Assembly (NCBI GenBank): GCA_963803295.1 | Contig: CAWDMC010000028.1 | Span: forward strand, 434,001 to 498,000 | Source of the DNA: CAWDMC01 sp963803295 | GTDB taxonomy: Bacteria; Acidobacteriota; Terriglobia; UBA7540 | Reading direction: 5' to 3' | Length of the DNA stretch: 64,000 nucleotides | In this document: piece by piece, positions 46,692-55,800 of the stretch | Position numbering within the stretch: the stretch's first letter is position 1 | Layout: each line of letters starts with the position of its first letter | The notes under the pieces: model-generated | Databases searched by the model: none | What the model saw: the letters and a program-made list of their open reading frames with translations, nothing else | Told to the model about the DNA's origin: nothing | Translations under genes and position numbers: made by a program

Positions 46692-48362
46692 TTGATCAAC
46701 CTATTCGATTCAAAGAGATTTTTCGCGGGCGTGTTCCTTCTGATGGCGTCTTTTGCCAATATCCGTCTTTATGCGAGTAAGGAACAGGCTTCCCACGGAA
46801 AAGTAGTTTTTAACATCAAGGACTTCGGGGCGACGGGAAACAAACCTGACAATGCCCTGCCGGCGATCCAGAAGGCCATCGATGCCGCCGCCATCAAGGG
46901 AGGGACCGTGTACTTTCCGCCGGGCGAATACACTTCCGGAACAATTCGCCTGCGCAGCCACGTGAATATTTACCTCGAAGCCGGCGCCACACTCTATGCG
47001 TCGGAGAAGCCCAACGACTTTGCTGTGCAAAAGGTCAAGTCAAAGGACGCCTTGCTGTTCGGCGAAGACCTTGAAGACATCTCCATCGGAGGCCGGGGCA
47101 CCATCGACGGCCAGCAAAAGTACTTTTGGGCGCCAGATACCATTGAGCGGTCATTCAGCCACAAGGTTTTGGTGGAAACCTTGGGCAAGTCGCAAATGCG
47201 CAGCTATCCAGCGGGCTTTCCCAAGCAACAGGATTATCCTCATCTGTTGTGGCTGGGACGCTGCCGTAACGTGAGGATCACCGGGCTCGCGTGGCTCCAC
47301 TCGCCCAGTTGGTCCTTTGCGCTCTTTGCCTGTTCCCGCGTGGTGATCGATGGCATTTACATTTACACAAGCCTGAAAGAGGCGGTTTGGGCAGACGGTA
47401 TCGACATTGTCAGCAGCCACGACATCAGCATTTCCAATAGCACGATCGAAACCGGCGATGACTGCATTGCCATCGTCTGCGGCATTCCTGAATGGGGCCC
47501 TGACTATCCCACTGAAAACATAACGATCACCAATTGCCGGTTTTCTTCCGCCTCGGCCGCTATCAAATGCACGGAGGGGAACAGCCGTCTCATCCGGCAT
47601 CTGGTGATAAGCAATTGCGTAATCTTCGACTGTAATCGCGGCATCACCCTGCAGATTGCCACCGGCGGCACTGTTCGCGATGTGGTGATCTCGAATATCA
47701 CCATGGACCTCCACCGCTTCGATTGGTTCTGGGCGGGTGATGGCAACGCCTTCAATTTTGAGATCCATCGAACCAGTGAATGGAATAAGGAGCCACCCAA
47801 GCCCGGCGAACCAGGCCCCGGCTTGATCAAAGACGTCATCATTCGCGACGTGATCGTGCACTGCCAAGGGACATCCCGGATCGAGGGCCATCCGGAAAGA
47901 CCGCTTGAGGGAATAACCTTCGAGAATATCAAGTTCTTCATTTCGAGCGATCCGAAAGCGCCGTATGACACGGCGACCTCTGCCATGATTTTCCGCCGCG
48001 CGAAGAACTTGAGACTTCGGAACATCGAAGTGTACTGGGACAAGCCCACCTACGACAAATGGGAGAGCGCCCTCCTGGTGGAGGATGTCGACGGGCTCCA
48101 GCTTGACGGCTTCACCGGGAATGCCGCCTGGCCGGAGCAGAATATTCCCGCCGTTCAATTGAACCGGGTGAAGAACGCCAACATAGACAGGGCCGTAGCG
48201 CCGGCGGGCACCAACGTCTTCTTGAGGATCGCGGGCGCTGACGCTCACGACATTCATCTCTTCGGCAACGATTTCCACCAAGCCAAAACTCCCTATGCCC
48301 TTGGCCCGGAGGTGACGCCTGCAAGCGTTACGGCCTTAGACAATTTCTTGCCTTCCAAATAG
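46692..48362 (+). CDS. GH28-type (polygalacturonase-like) exported glycosidase
   Basis: 556 residues. A hydrophobic export signal (FFAGVFLLMASFANIRLYA) is followed by a right-handed parallel beta-helix starting FNIKDFGATGNKPDNALPAI, as in pectate-lyase_3/GH28 proteins. Catalytic-Asp region: VWADGIDIVSSHD and TIETGDDCIAIVC, then a Gly-rich rung HLVISNCVIFDC. The classical His and RIK motifs are not obvious, so the activity might differ from polygalacturonase. TTG 46692 has GGAGGAG 3-4 bases upstream. The gene is intact, unlike the GH51/GH39/DUF2961 remnants. Confidence 0.85.
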   Translation: MINLFDSKRFFAGVFLLMASFANIRLYASKEQASHGKVVFNIKDFGATGNKPDNALPAIQKAIDAAAIKGGTVYFPPGEYTSGTIRLRSHVNIYLEAGATLYASEKPNDFAVQKVKSKDALLFGEDLEDISIGGRGTIDGQQKYFWAPDTIERSFSHKVLVETLGKSQMRSYPAGFPKQQDYPHLLWLGRCRNVRITGLAWLHSPSWSFALFACSRVVIDGIYIYTSLKEAVWADGIDIVSSHDISISNSTIETGDDCIAIVCGIPEWGPDYPTENITITNCRFSSASAAIKCTEGNSRLIRHLVISNCVIFDCNRGITLQIATGGTVRDVVISNITMDLHRFDWFWAGDGNAFNFEIHRTSEWNKEPPKPGEPGPGLIKDVIIRDVIVHCQGTSRIEGHPERPLEGITFENIKFFISSDPKAPYDTATSAMIFRRAKNLRLRNIEVYWDKPTYDKWESALLVEDVDGLQLDGFTGNAAWPEQNIPAVQLNRVKNANIDRAVAPAGTNVFLRIAGADAHDIHLFGNDFHQAKTPYALGPEVTPASVTALDNFLPSK

Positions 48363-48485
48363 CGCCGGAGACGGGGAGAAAGTCGACCATTCTGGCGGCT
48401 GTTGTGGAGAAAACTAACCCGGTAAAGCGGCGGTGCTTCGGGTTGCTCCTGTAGGGCGCTTCAAAAAATAAGCGCTTTTCTCCTC

Positions 48486-48533
48486 TTGACTTCGGGTGTA
48501 GCGGGGCATACAGTCAATACTGCACTGCAGTAT
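48486..48533 (+). promoter_or_regulatory. Promoter with palindromic operator ATACTGCACTGCAGTAT
   Basis: TTGACT (48486-48491), 17-base spacer, TACAGT (48509-48514) form a sigma-70-like promoter. A perfect 17-base palindrome, ATACTGCA-C-TGCAGTAT (48517-48533), lies at the expected transcription start, ideal for a repressor. 27 bases before the phasin-like gene. Confidence 0.5.
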
Positions 48534-48559
48534 ACCCTGGTTGGAAAGGGGAATAACCT

Positions 48560-49486
48560 ATGGAAGCTAGAGCAAGAGAGTCATCGAAAGCCTCCTCGCC
48601 GGTAAGTCACATGGCGGGTTGGACTCGTCAAGGAGTCGAAAGTTTTGTGGCCGCCCAGAAGGTTCTATTAGATCTCATCGCTGAACAGAATGCACTCGTC
48701 CTGGGAATGGTGCGGAAGCGTCTGAGGGAACCCAATTTGGGGCCAATCAATACAATCGCCAAAATCGCTGACAAGGGTGTGGAGAATCTCGCCGCTGCCG
48801 GGAAGATCCTGCTGGACTTAGCTGCCCGCGAGACCGCCTTGGTGGTGGATGGGGTAAAGGAAGGACTACGGCTTCCAGCGGCCGCCGGTGCGGTGGCTAA
48901 TGTGGTACGGTACCGGGTTGACGCGTTGATGGACATGCAGAAGCGCTTGCTCGACGTGACCGCCGAGCAGACCCACGAGTTTGCCAAATCCTACGAAGAA
49001 GGGAAGAACTTGCTGGTCGGCGTGAGCGCCAGCTTGGCCGAACTGGTGCGCCTCGGGATCGAGGGCTTCGTCGAGACCGAGAAGAAGTTCCTCGACTTGA
49101 CTGTACACGAAGCGACCACCGCCAAGGCGGGCAAAGAGGGCCGCAAGTCCACCGGGGAGCGGTCCGAGGCCGTGACGCATCTGGCGCAGCAAGGCGTCGA
49201 GAAATACATCGATGCCCAGAAGAAGATCCTGCATCTGGCCATCGAGCAGATAGAGTTCGCCGGCAAAGCCACCGGCGAGAGTCTCGAAGCCGCAGGGAAA
49301 GAAGCTCGCACATCTTTGGGTGAGCTGACCGAAAAGAGCGTTCAGAATTTCGCGAGGGCTCAGAAATCGCTGATGCACCTCGCCACTAAACCCACTAAGG
49401 CGTCGCCTACGGAGGAAACTCCGAAGGCCTCCCGCGCCCGGGCGAGGGGTAAGAAACACCCCGTCGAAGTGCATGAAGCCGCTTGA
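48560..49486 (+). CDS. Phasin-like helical protein with six repeats
   Basis: 308 residues built from six copies of a helical unit with pattern (G/x)-(V/I)-(E/D)-x4-A-Q-K-x-(L/I)-L-D/H-L-x-x-(E/x)-(Q/x). Examples are GVESFVAAQKVLLDLIAEQN, GVENLAAAGKILLDLAARET, DALMDMQKRLLDVTAEQT, GVEKYIDAQKKILHLAIEQI and SVQNFARAQKSLMHLATK. Spacing is about 42-50 residues. The repeat matches the core of PHA-granule phasins (PF09361-like), but a six-fold array is unusual. The tail is basic (RARARGKKHP). It may coat granules or lipid surfaces, or bind DNA through the tail. Preceded by its own promoter and palindrome. Confidence 0.75.
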   Translation: MEARARESSKASSPVSHMAGWTRQGVESFVAAQKVLLDLIAEQNALVLGMVRKRLREPNLGPINTIAKIADKGVENLAAAGKILLDLAARETALVVDGVKEGLRLPAAAGAVANVVRYRVDALMDMQKRLLDVTAEQTHEFAKSYEEGKNLLVGVSASLAELVRLGIEGFVETEKKFLDLTVHEATTAKAGKEGRKSTGERSEAVTHLAQQGVEKYIDAQKKILHLAIEQIEFAGKATGESLEAAGKEARTSLGELTEKSVQNFARAQKSLMHLATKPTKASPTEETPKASRARARGKKHPVEVHEAA

Positions 49487-49507
49487 TTACAGGCACTATT
49501 TGATTGC

Positions 49508-49942
49508 CTAGTGCTCAATCAGCACATCTACTCCCCCGCCGCCATCCAAGACGATATGGGCGGACACTGTAGTTCCGTGTCCGCTTCCTTCGATGGCTTG
49601 GATGGATTCGACATCGTCAAAGGAAATCTTCTCATTCTCGGTTTTGTCACCGGCCGCAAATTGAATGACGAACCCTTTACGGGTGACCAGGCTCAATCGG
49701 CCTCTGATCTTCTTATTGTGCAGCTTTACTTGGACCATCGTGTGGGGCGGCATGGCCTGGATGCGTTCCCTCACTGTCGGAGCCTTCTCGGGGCCAGCCT
49801 GCGGCACAGGCGGCACACCCGCGGCCGTCGTGTTTAACCAAGTGGCCAATACCGCAACAAACGTGGTCGCGATGGCCCTTCGCGCGAGCGAATACGTGGA
49901 CTGTGACAGGGTGCATCGAGACGTCTTGATCGCTATCTTCAT
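49508..49942 (-). CDS. Exported LSM/SH3-like protein
   Basis: 144 residues. A signal peptide (ATTFVAVLATWLNTTAAG) and a strand-rich domain, MVQVKLHNKKIRGRLSLVTR, KGFVIQFAAGDKTENEKISF, DDVESIQAIE, like an Sm/SH3-type barrel. The ATG at 49942 has GAGG 8 bases upstream; longer frames to 50137 add implausible sequence. Function unknown, but the pattern recurs in secreted acidobacterial proteins. Confidence 0.72.
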   Translation of the reverse strand: MKIAIKTSRCTLSQSTYSLARRAIATTFVAVLATWLNTTAAGVPPVPQAGPEKAPTVRERIQAMPPHTMVQVKLHNKKIRGRLSLVTRKGFVIQFAAGDKTENEKISFDDVESIQAIEGSGHGTTVSAHIVLDGGGGVDVLIEH

Positions 49943-50244
49943 GTCAATTTCCTCACTCATCGGGGCGCAGGATTGTCGTACCTGCAGTCGCCCGATCAGA
50001 GGCAATTGAATGACCAATTCCCAAATAGGCCAGTTTCTAGCGTACTCTACGAGTTGGGGATCCAAACCTCGCGCATGCTTGCCGAGGAGTGAAGCCGTGG
50101 GGTGACAGTGTCGTCCTAAGACGACACTCGCTGGCAAGACGGAACCTTCTTAACCCTGTCGTGGAGGCTTCACGCTTCCGTTAAGATGAATTCCGTCCCC
50201 AAGTGTGCTCTGTGATCTTGGTGACCACGCTAACTATATGTTCC

Positions 50245-50289
50245 TGAGCAGATCGAACTTGAGCAGATCGAACTTGAGCAGATCGAACT
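50245..50289. repeat. Three perfect 15-bp tandem repeats TGAGCAGATCGAACT
   Basis: Three exact copies end 48 bases before the next gene. Possible operator array or slippage product; not coding. Confidence 0.85.
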
Positions 50290-50337
50290 CATTCAATCGT
50301 GGTCGGCACGCAGGGTGCCGTTTACGGGGAGAAGTTT

Positions 50338-51366
50338 ATGAGACGTCGTGACTTTGTTTCGGTGCTCGGCCTCGGTGGTTCTTTGCTGCTCCGAGGCAAG
50401 GAAGAATCACCCCTTGCGGAAGGCTCTAGGCCCACGCCAGCTGATAACGGTGCAGCAACGCCGCGCCCCAAGATCGGATCCGTGAGCTGGAATTTCCACA
50501 GCCTCTCCCCTGGCGGCCACCCGGAAGAGGCCATCGATATCATTGGCAGTTTGGGGTTCGAGAGCATCGAACTCATTGCCAACTCCCGCAAGGACGTCGA
50601 CGAGTATTGGACGGACTCGACCATCGACCGCATCAAGAAACAGCTGGAGCGGAATCGACTGCTGGTTAATCAATACCCGTTTTTTCAGCCCGTGGTGGAG
50701 GGATTGACCAGCACCAACGCCGAAGAGCGGGAACGCAGCCTCGACTATTTCGAGAGGGGCTGTCTCATCGCCAAGAAACTCGGGGCTCCGATGGTCAATA
50801 TCGTTGCGCCCTGGGCTCGGGAACTCAAAGCCTCAACCGGATACCTGCCCCGCTACTTTATGGACGATCCCAAACGGGGCGAGAAATTCCATATCGACAT
50901 TGCCCCGGGGTATGACTTCGGCCGCCTGTGGCCCCTTTTTGTGGAGACGATCGAAGCTTGCCTCGCGCGCGCAAAAGCTCACGGCATGAGGTTCTCAATC
51001 GAAAACCACACCCACACCATGCTTCCCGTCACTGACAGTTTCTTGCGCCTTTGGGATGCCATTCGAGATCCGGCTTTGGGTTTCAATCTCGACTGTGGTT
51101 GGGCCATGAATCAGCGGGAGTATCCGCCCATCGCCATGCGCAAGGCCAACAAGCAACTGATGAACCTTCACCTGCGCGATATCGATGCTACGATGCGCGA
51201 GTACGTTGCCATCGGCAAGGGAGTGATGGACTTCAAAGCCATCGCGGATGTGGTGAGAGCCATCGGTTTCGGGGGCTCCCTTTCCCTCGAGCAAGATGGG
51301 TCCAGCGAGGATATGAAGGCAACATGCCGCCGATATGTGAATACGATGAAGGCATATCTCTCCTGA
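50338..51366 (+). CDS. Exported sugar-phosphate isomerase/epimerase-like protein
   Basis: About 342 residues, xylose-isomerase-like TIM barrel (AP endonuclease 2 superfamily). A twin-arginine-type signal (MRRRDFVSVLGLGGSLLLRG) precedes it. Features: SVSWNFHSLSPGGHPEEAID, FESIELIANS, APMVNIVAPWARE, RFSIENHTHTMLPV (metal Glu), FNLDCGWAM, MNLHLRDIDATM, FGGSLSLEQDG. The metal-binding pattern E-D-H-E is present. It should act on a sugar in the periplasm; substrate unknown. ATG 50338 with GGGGAGAAG just upstream. Confidence 0.88.
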   Translation: MRRRDFVSVLGLGGSLLLRGKEESPLAEGSRPTPADNGAATPRPKIGSVSWNFHSLSPGGHPEEAIDIIGSLGFESIELIANSRKDVDEYWTDSTIDRIKKQLERNRLLVNQYPFFQPVVEGLTSTNAEERERSLDYFERGCLIAKKLGAPMVNIVAPWARELKASTGYLPRYFMDDPKRGEKFHIDIAPGYDFGRLWPLFVETIEACLARAKAHGMRFSIENHTHTMLPVTDSFLRLWDAIRDPALGFNLDCGWAMNQREYPPIAMRKANKQLMNLHLRDIDATMREYVAIGKGVMDFKAIADVVRAIGFGGSLSLEQDGSSEDMKATCRRYVNTMKAYLS

Positions 51367-51522
51367 AAATGCATGCGGCCTCTCTGAAGCTTACCAGAGA
51401 AGACCGTGCACACCTCATAGGGTTTGGTGACTTACCGTCTGGTGGCAGCACGCTATGCCTTTCTTCGGGTAAGCCCGGCGCGATAAAATAGTCTCGAAAT
51501 CACTCAGGAGGCAAAATCAGTC

Positions 51523-52074
51523 ATGACTTATTACGGAGCAAAAGAGCTCGCGCGATCGTTCCGCACGGTCCGCGATAATACGATCACAATTGCCCAGGAG
51601 ATCCCGGAAGAGAAGTACGGCTTTCGTCCGGCGGAGGGTTGCCGCTCGATAGCGGAGATGCTGGTGCACATTGCGGTGATGACGCGCGTGCCGGAACAGA
51701 TCCATGCGGTCGAGCACCGCAGCACCCTGGTTGGCTTCGATTTCTTCGGGCTCAGGGGCAAGCTGCAAGCAGAAGTGAAGGCGCCGCGCACCAAGGCGCA
51801 GGTAGTGGAACTGTTGCGCACCGAGGGCGAGAAGTTCGCCAAGGTTCTGGAAGGCGCCTCGGAGGCCTTTTTGGGCGAGCAGGTCGAGTACCCGGAAGGG
51901 ATGGAGCCGCGGGTGAAATCGCGGTTCGAAATGCTTATGGCGCCCAAGGAACACGAGATGCATCACCGCGGGCAGTTGATGGTGGTTGAGCGGATGCTCG
52001 GTATCACGCCACACCTTACGCGACACATGGAGGAGCGGATCGCGGCCATGCAGTCGGCACAGGCGGGCCGATAG
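51523..52074 (+). CDS. DinB-family protein
   Basis: 183 residues, four-helix bundle of the DinB/DUF664 type. Histidine ligands appear in EMLVHIAVMT and in EHEMHHRGQLMVVERMLG, where HxxxH and the preceding His form the usual metal triad. The family includes thiol-transferases (bacillithiol and mycothiol dependent) and stress proteins; no specific role can be assigned. ATG 51523 follows AGGAGG. A perfect hairpin follows the gene. Confidence 0.9.
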   Translation: MTYYGAKELARSFRTVRDNTITIAQEIPEEKYGFRPAEGCRSIAEMLVHIAVMTRVPEQIHAVEHRSTLVGFDFFGLRGKLQAEVKAPRTKAQVVELLRTEGEKFAKVLEGASEAFLGEQVEYPEGMEPRVKSRFEMLMAPKEHEMHHRGQLMVVERMLGITPHLTRHMEERIAAMQSAQAGR

Positions 52075-52086
52075 AAATCAGGAGAC

Positions 52087-52115
52087 TGGCGGCGGGTTGA
52101 TACAATCCGCCGCCA
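52087..52115. terminator. Stem-loop after dinB-like gene
   Basis: TGGCGGCGG, 11-base loop, CCGCCGCCA; perfect 9-bp stem 12 bases after the stop codon. No U-run. Confidence 0.5.
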
Positions 52116-52254
52116 ATCACATCATAAACTGGTTTCACTGGGCCGCATAACGGCCATAACCGTACGGCGCCGTGTAACCAGAATCGGGTACTTTGACGAT
52201 CACCCTCGATAAATAAACGGCATAGGGTGGAGCCAAGTCGCTCAAGCGGGTAGG

Positions 52255-52401
52255 GGGTAGCGCGGAGGTAGGCGTAGTTGGCCTCCCTCCGCGGTTCTTA
52301 ACATAGAAACATCAACCATGATATTAACATCCAGAGATGAAACTCCGTTGACAGACGAAGCGCCGCAGACGAACGCAAGAACGCGTACGTCTGCGCTACC
52401 C
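52255..52401. repeat. 147-bp MITE-like element, copy 1
   Basis: Ends GGGTAGCGC and GCGCTACCC are inverted repeats. Direct copy at 54841-54987, same length and differing by eye at about seven positions. No coding capacity; probably a non-autonomous mobile element. The two copies bracket the AAA ATPase/TOPRIM gene pair. Confidence 0.85.
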
Positions 52402-52902
52402 GCTTTTGGCTCGTCGCCGCCAAACTCGCGGTCACAAGGACGGTATGCGGGCTTACCGCCAAGTGGCGGCAGGTTGCAGAGTACAGTGTCCATGGGTGGC
52501 GCAGACGTCGATGATTATTACGGTAAACTGCGTTTCATTCTACCCCTCCGCGCGTACTCCCACAGCCAGTAACCACATGCTTAGAAGTCAAAATATGCAC
52601 CAACCGCGCTTCTGTTTAGCCGGCGACATTATGGAACCACGGAAAGCAGCTCTGTCCCATGCATTGACTTTGGACCTTTGCGGATGCAGTATTACGCACA
52701 AAGAGGCAAACGACCGGGGGGGTATGTTGCCTGGGGGAAACACGTGCGGCCTAGACACGCTTGTCACGGCTACGGCTTTGTGGTGGTGATTATTTGGTGA
52801 AGAAGCGTCTGTCGGCCGAATGCGAGGCCCTCCGGCCGGGCAGGCGTAGGGCTTTCGGGATCGGGAGAAGATCATTATGATAGATTGTATCGAGGGCGGC
52901 TG
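52402..52902. other. Gene-free stretch before the ATPase gene
   Basis: No frame is convincing. The region lies inside the segment between the two 147-bp repeats and just upstream of the ATPase gene, so it should hold its promoter; I find no clear one. Confidence 0.5.
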
Positions 52903-54051
52903 ATGCTCGTAACCAAACTGATTCTGAAGAATTGGCGGAATTTTCGTTCGGTTGACGTGGAACTACGCCCGAGAGTTTTCGTCGCAGGGCCAAACGCCTC
53001 CGGCAAATCCAATTTGCTTGACGTATTTGTTTTCCTCAAAGACATTGCGAAGCCTAGCGGCGGCCTGCAGAATGCGGTCACTGCGCGTGGAGGGATATCG
53101 AAGCTGCGATGCCTCGCAGCAAGAAAGTACCCGGACGTTGAGCTTGAGGTGCATCTTGCTGAGGACGGTAATAAATGGTCTTATGCCATCGGTATCAAAC
53201 AAGAAGCCCGTGGTTACCGGCAACCATACTTGGCATATGAGAGGGTCACTAAGGGGCACGAAGTAGTTTTAGACCGTCCCGATCCCGACGACTCGGACGA
53301 CCCTCTTCGTCTTACTCAAACCCATCTCGAGCAAATAAACGCGAACGCTGAGTTCAGAGAGCTGGTCCGTTTTTTTGATTCAGTGAACTACCTTCATTTG
53401 GTTCCCCAACTCCTGCGGCACCCTGAAGCCTTCTCTGGACCTGGAATTCCTGGCGATCCTTATGGTCGAAGTTTTCTTGAGCGAGTTGCTAGAACTTCCG
53501 ATGGCACGCGAAAGGCACGACTCAACAAGATTGAGGCAGCGCTACGTATAGCGGTGCCACAGCTAAAGGAACTCACGGACGTTAAAGACGAGACGGGCAT
53601 TCCTCACTTGGAAGCTGTGTACGAGCACTGGCGCCCGCATGGCGCAAAGCAGAGAGAGGATCAGTTCTCAGACGGAACCCTACGCCTCATAGGACTGCTA
53701 TGGTCTCTGCTGGAAAGTGACTCCATGCTACTCCTCGAAGAGCCTGAGCTTTCGCTCAATTCCGGGATCATTCGAAAGTTGCCTGCGTTGATGTACAGGG
53801 TACAGAAACAGAAGAAACGCCAGATGCGCCAGATAGTGATCAGTACTCACAGTTCTGATCTACTCTCCGACGCGGGGATAAGTGGCGAAGAGGTACTGCT
53901 GCTGACGCCTGACGAGGACGGCACGAGAGTGGAGCTGGCCTCCTCAATTAGTGAGATAAGGGACTTGCTGCAAGGTGGCCTAACTATCGCCGATGCGGCA
54001 CTCCCACGGGTCGTACCCCGTAACATGGCACAACTGGATCTATTTGAATGA
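52903..54051 (+). CDS. AAA-type (SMC/ABC-like) ATPase, defence-type
   Basis: 382 residues, single-chain AAA_21/OLD-like ATPase. LILKNWRNFRSVDVELRPRV precedes Walker A GPNASGKSN (~residues 29-37). An ABC-type signature appears in QFSDGTLRLIGLLWSLL, Walker B in MLLLEEPELSL, and the switch His in VISTHSSDLL. It resembles the ATPase halves of OLD, Gabija, PARIS and RloA-type systems. The start at 52903 follows GAGGG. The next gene overlaps by four bases (ATGA). The pair sits between two direct repeats, which suggests transfer as a module. Confidence 0.87.
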   Translation: MLVTKLILKNWRNFRSVDVELRPRVFVAGPNASGKSNLLDVFVFLKDIAKPSGGLQNAVTARGGISKLRCLAARKYPDVELEVHLAEDGNKWSYAIGIKQEARGYRQPYLAYERVTKGHEVVLDRPDPDDSDDPLRLTQTHLEQINANAEFRELVRFFDSVNYLHLVPQLLRHPEAFSGPGIPGDPYGRSFLERVARTSDGTRKARLNKIEAALRIAVPQLKELTDVKDETGIPHLEAVYEHWRPHGAKQREDQFSDGTLRLIGLLWSLLESDSMLLLEEPELSLNSGIIRKLPALMYRVQKQKKRQMRQIVISTHSSDLLSDAGISGEEVLLLTPDEDGTRVELASSISEIRDLLQGGLTIADAALPRVVPRNMAQLDLFE

Positions 54052-54669
54052 GCCCTGCAATCCCTCTAAGCCTCGCCTTCGAGGACGAGCTAACAGAGTT
54101 GCTGGCACTTAAAAATACTTCGGACTATTCCAAACGAGTATGCCACCGGAACGATTTACAACCGCGGTGGCAATGGATACCTCAAGAAAAACATCAACGG
54201 CTTCAACAACGCCGCAAGGGGAGTGCCATATTTAGTGGGAACAGATCTTGATAGGTACGATTGCCCCCCCGCTCTCATTTCTGATTGGCTGGCGCATCCA
54301 AAGCACCACAATCTATTGATCCGTGTTGCGGTTCGCGAAGCTGAAGCTTGGGTTCTTGCCGATCGCGAAGGCTTCGCGTCTTTTCTCGGTATTAGTGCCG
54401 CGAAGATACCCGAAGATGTCGAAGAGCTGGCCAAACCGAAGGAGACATTGATTCAGCTCGCGCGCACGTCTCGCAAGAGAAGCGTGCGCGATGATATTTG
54501 TCCACCCCCCCATAGCACGAGCAAAGTTGGACCGAACTACAATGCGCGTCCCGGCGGTTTTGTCAGTCAGAGTTGGAATCCGAATGTCGCGAAGTTGGCA
54601 TCGACGAGCCTCAATAGGACAATAAATCGCCTTATCGCATTTCGCCCGCAATGGTCTATTTCTGCTTAG
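54048..54669 (+). pseudogene. TOPRIM-like effector gene, one frameshift
   Basis: Overlaps the ATPase gene by ATGA, so they are translationally coupled. Frame 1 gives LAFEDELTELLALK (candidate catalytic Glu). After a shift near 54115 another frame continues with TGTIYNRGGNGYLKKNINGF, PYLVGTDLDRYDC (DxD motif), LLIRVAVREAEAWVLADREG and FASFLGISAAKIPEDVEEL. E...DxD is the TOPRIM layout of OLD/AriB/DUF4276-type nucleases or effectors. About 205 residues if joined. It may be a single sequencing error or a real loss of function. Confidence 0.6.
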
Positions 54670-54840
54670 AGACTGGTTTTCCACCCGCGCACTTTTGGTA
54701 AACGATAAAGTGTCCTGCCGTCTACGAGCCCAGTGCGTGTGGGGCATGCGCCACACGGGCAGGAGGCCCGCCACGCACCGGCAGCATTATATGTCTTCGA
54801 TCAGCTTTCGGCGTGGTCAAGCCCATGACTCGCCAGAAGC

Positions 54841-54987
54841 GGGTAGCGCGGAGGTAGGCGTAGTTGGCCTCCCTCCGCGGTTCTTAACATAGAAACATCA
54901 ACCATGATATTAACATCCAGAGAAATAAATCCATTGACAGACGAAGCGCCGCAGACAAACACAAGAACGCGTACGTCTGCGCTACCC
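54841..54987. repeat. 147-bp MITE-like element, copy 2
   Basis: Direct copy of the element at 52255-52401 with the same terminal GGGTAGCGC/GCGCTACCC repeats. The facing ends of the two copies extend to GCGCTACCCGCTT and AAGCGGGTAGCGC, so the segment between them is itself bounded by 13-bp inverted repeats. Confidence 0.85.
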
Positions 54988-55180
54988 TCTCCTCGTCACA
55001 ACTGTTATCCTAGTAGTTTCAGGTGGGGTATTTTCGCGGTTCTCGGCACGGAAATTTAAGAACACACCAAAGATTGAATCTTTATGAGCATCACGCCCCA
55101 ATTCAAAACCTATCCTACGCAAGACCAATTCGCCCACATGACCGGACCTAGTTTCATCCCAGCACCATCCAAATCCCAAT

Positions 55181-55800
55181 GTGCTGACACCCGCTCAAAT
55201 CGCGCACTCCAATAGCCAGGGTTATATCAATGGCGTTCGCGTGTTTTCGCCGGAGGAAATTGCCCAGACGCGCACTTTCGTCGACGCCCTCATCGGCCGC
55301 GTGCTCGCCCAGGGTGGCAGCAGTTATTCGGTGAAGCATCCACCCCTGAATAGATGTGCGCGTTTGGGACCTGATCACCAACCCGCGCATCACCGTCCTC
55401 GTTGAATACCTGCTCGGCGAGGACGTGGCCGGGTGGGGGGCGCATTTCTTCTGCAAAATGCCCGGGCAGGGCAAAATCGCTGGCGTGGCATCAGGACGCG
55501 TCCTGAATCGGCCTCTGACCCCTTCCAAAACCCTGACGGTATGGTCGGCCATCGACGACGCCGATGTGGAGAACGGCTGCATGAAGTTTGTGGCCGGCTC
55601 CCATCTTAAGGGTCATCTGCACCTACTGGCGGAGCTCTGCCAAGGAAGAGAACGTGCTCGATCAAACAGTTGAAAACGCCGAACAGTATGGAACGGTGGT
55701 CTCAAACGAACTCAAGGCCGGCCAGGTTTCCATCCACTCCGACCTGCTCCTGCATAGCTCCGAGGCCAACCATTCGAAGCGCCGCCGCCGGCGCTCGGCG
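55181..55800 (+). pseudogene. Phytanoyl-CoA dioxygenase (PhyH)-like, broken
   Basis: Pieces in three frames: TPAQIAHSNSQGYINGVRVF; VWDLITNPRITVLVEYLLGE with GWGAHFFCKMPGQG; AWHQDAS (the HxD iron ligands, in a third frame); LTPSKTLTVWSAIDDADVEN with GCMKFVAGSHLKGH; then VSNELKAGQVSIHSDLLLHS with the second His. Fe(II)/2-oxoglutarate dioxygenase family. At least three frameshifts. At ~55790 similarity ends abruptly and a very GC-rich sequence begins. Confidence 0.75.

Noticed and set aside
47151..48281. Minus-strand frame of 376 codons
   Set aside because: Antisense to the GH28 gene at 46692-48362 and without any recognisable domain.
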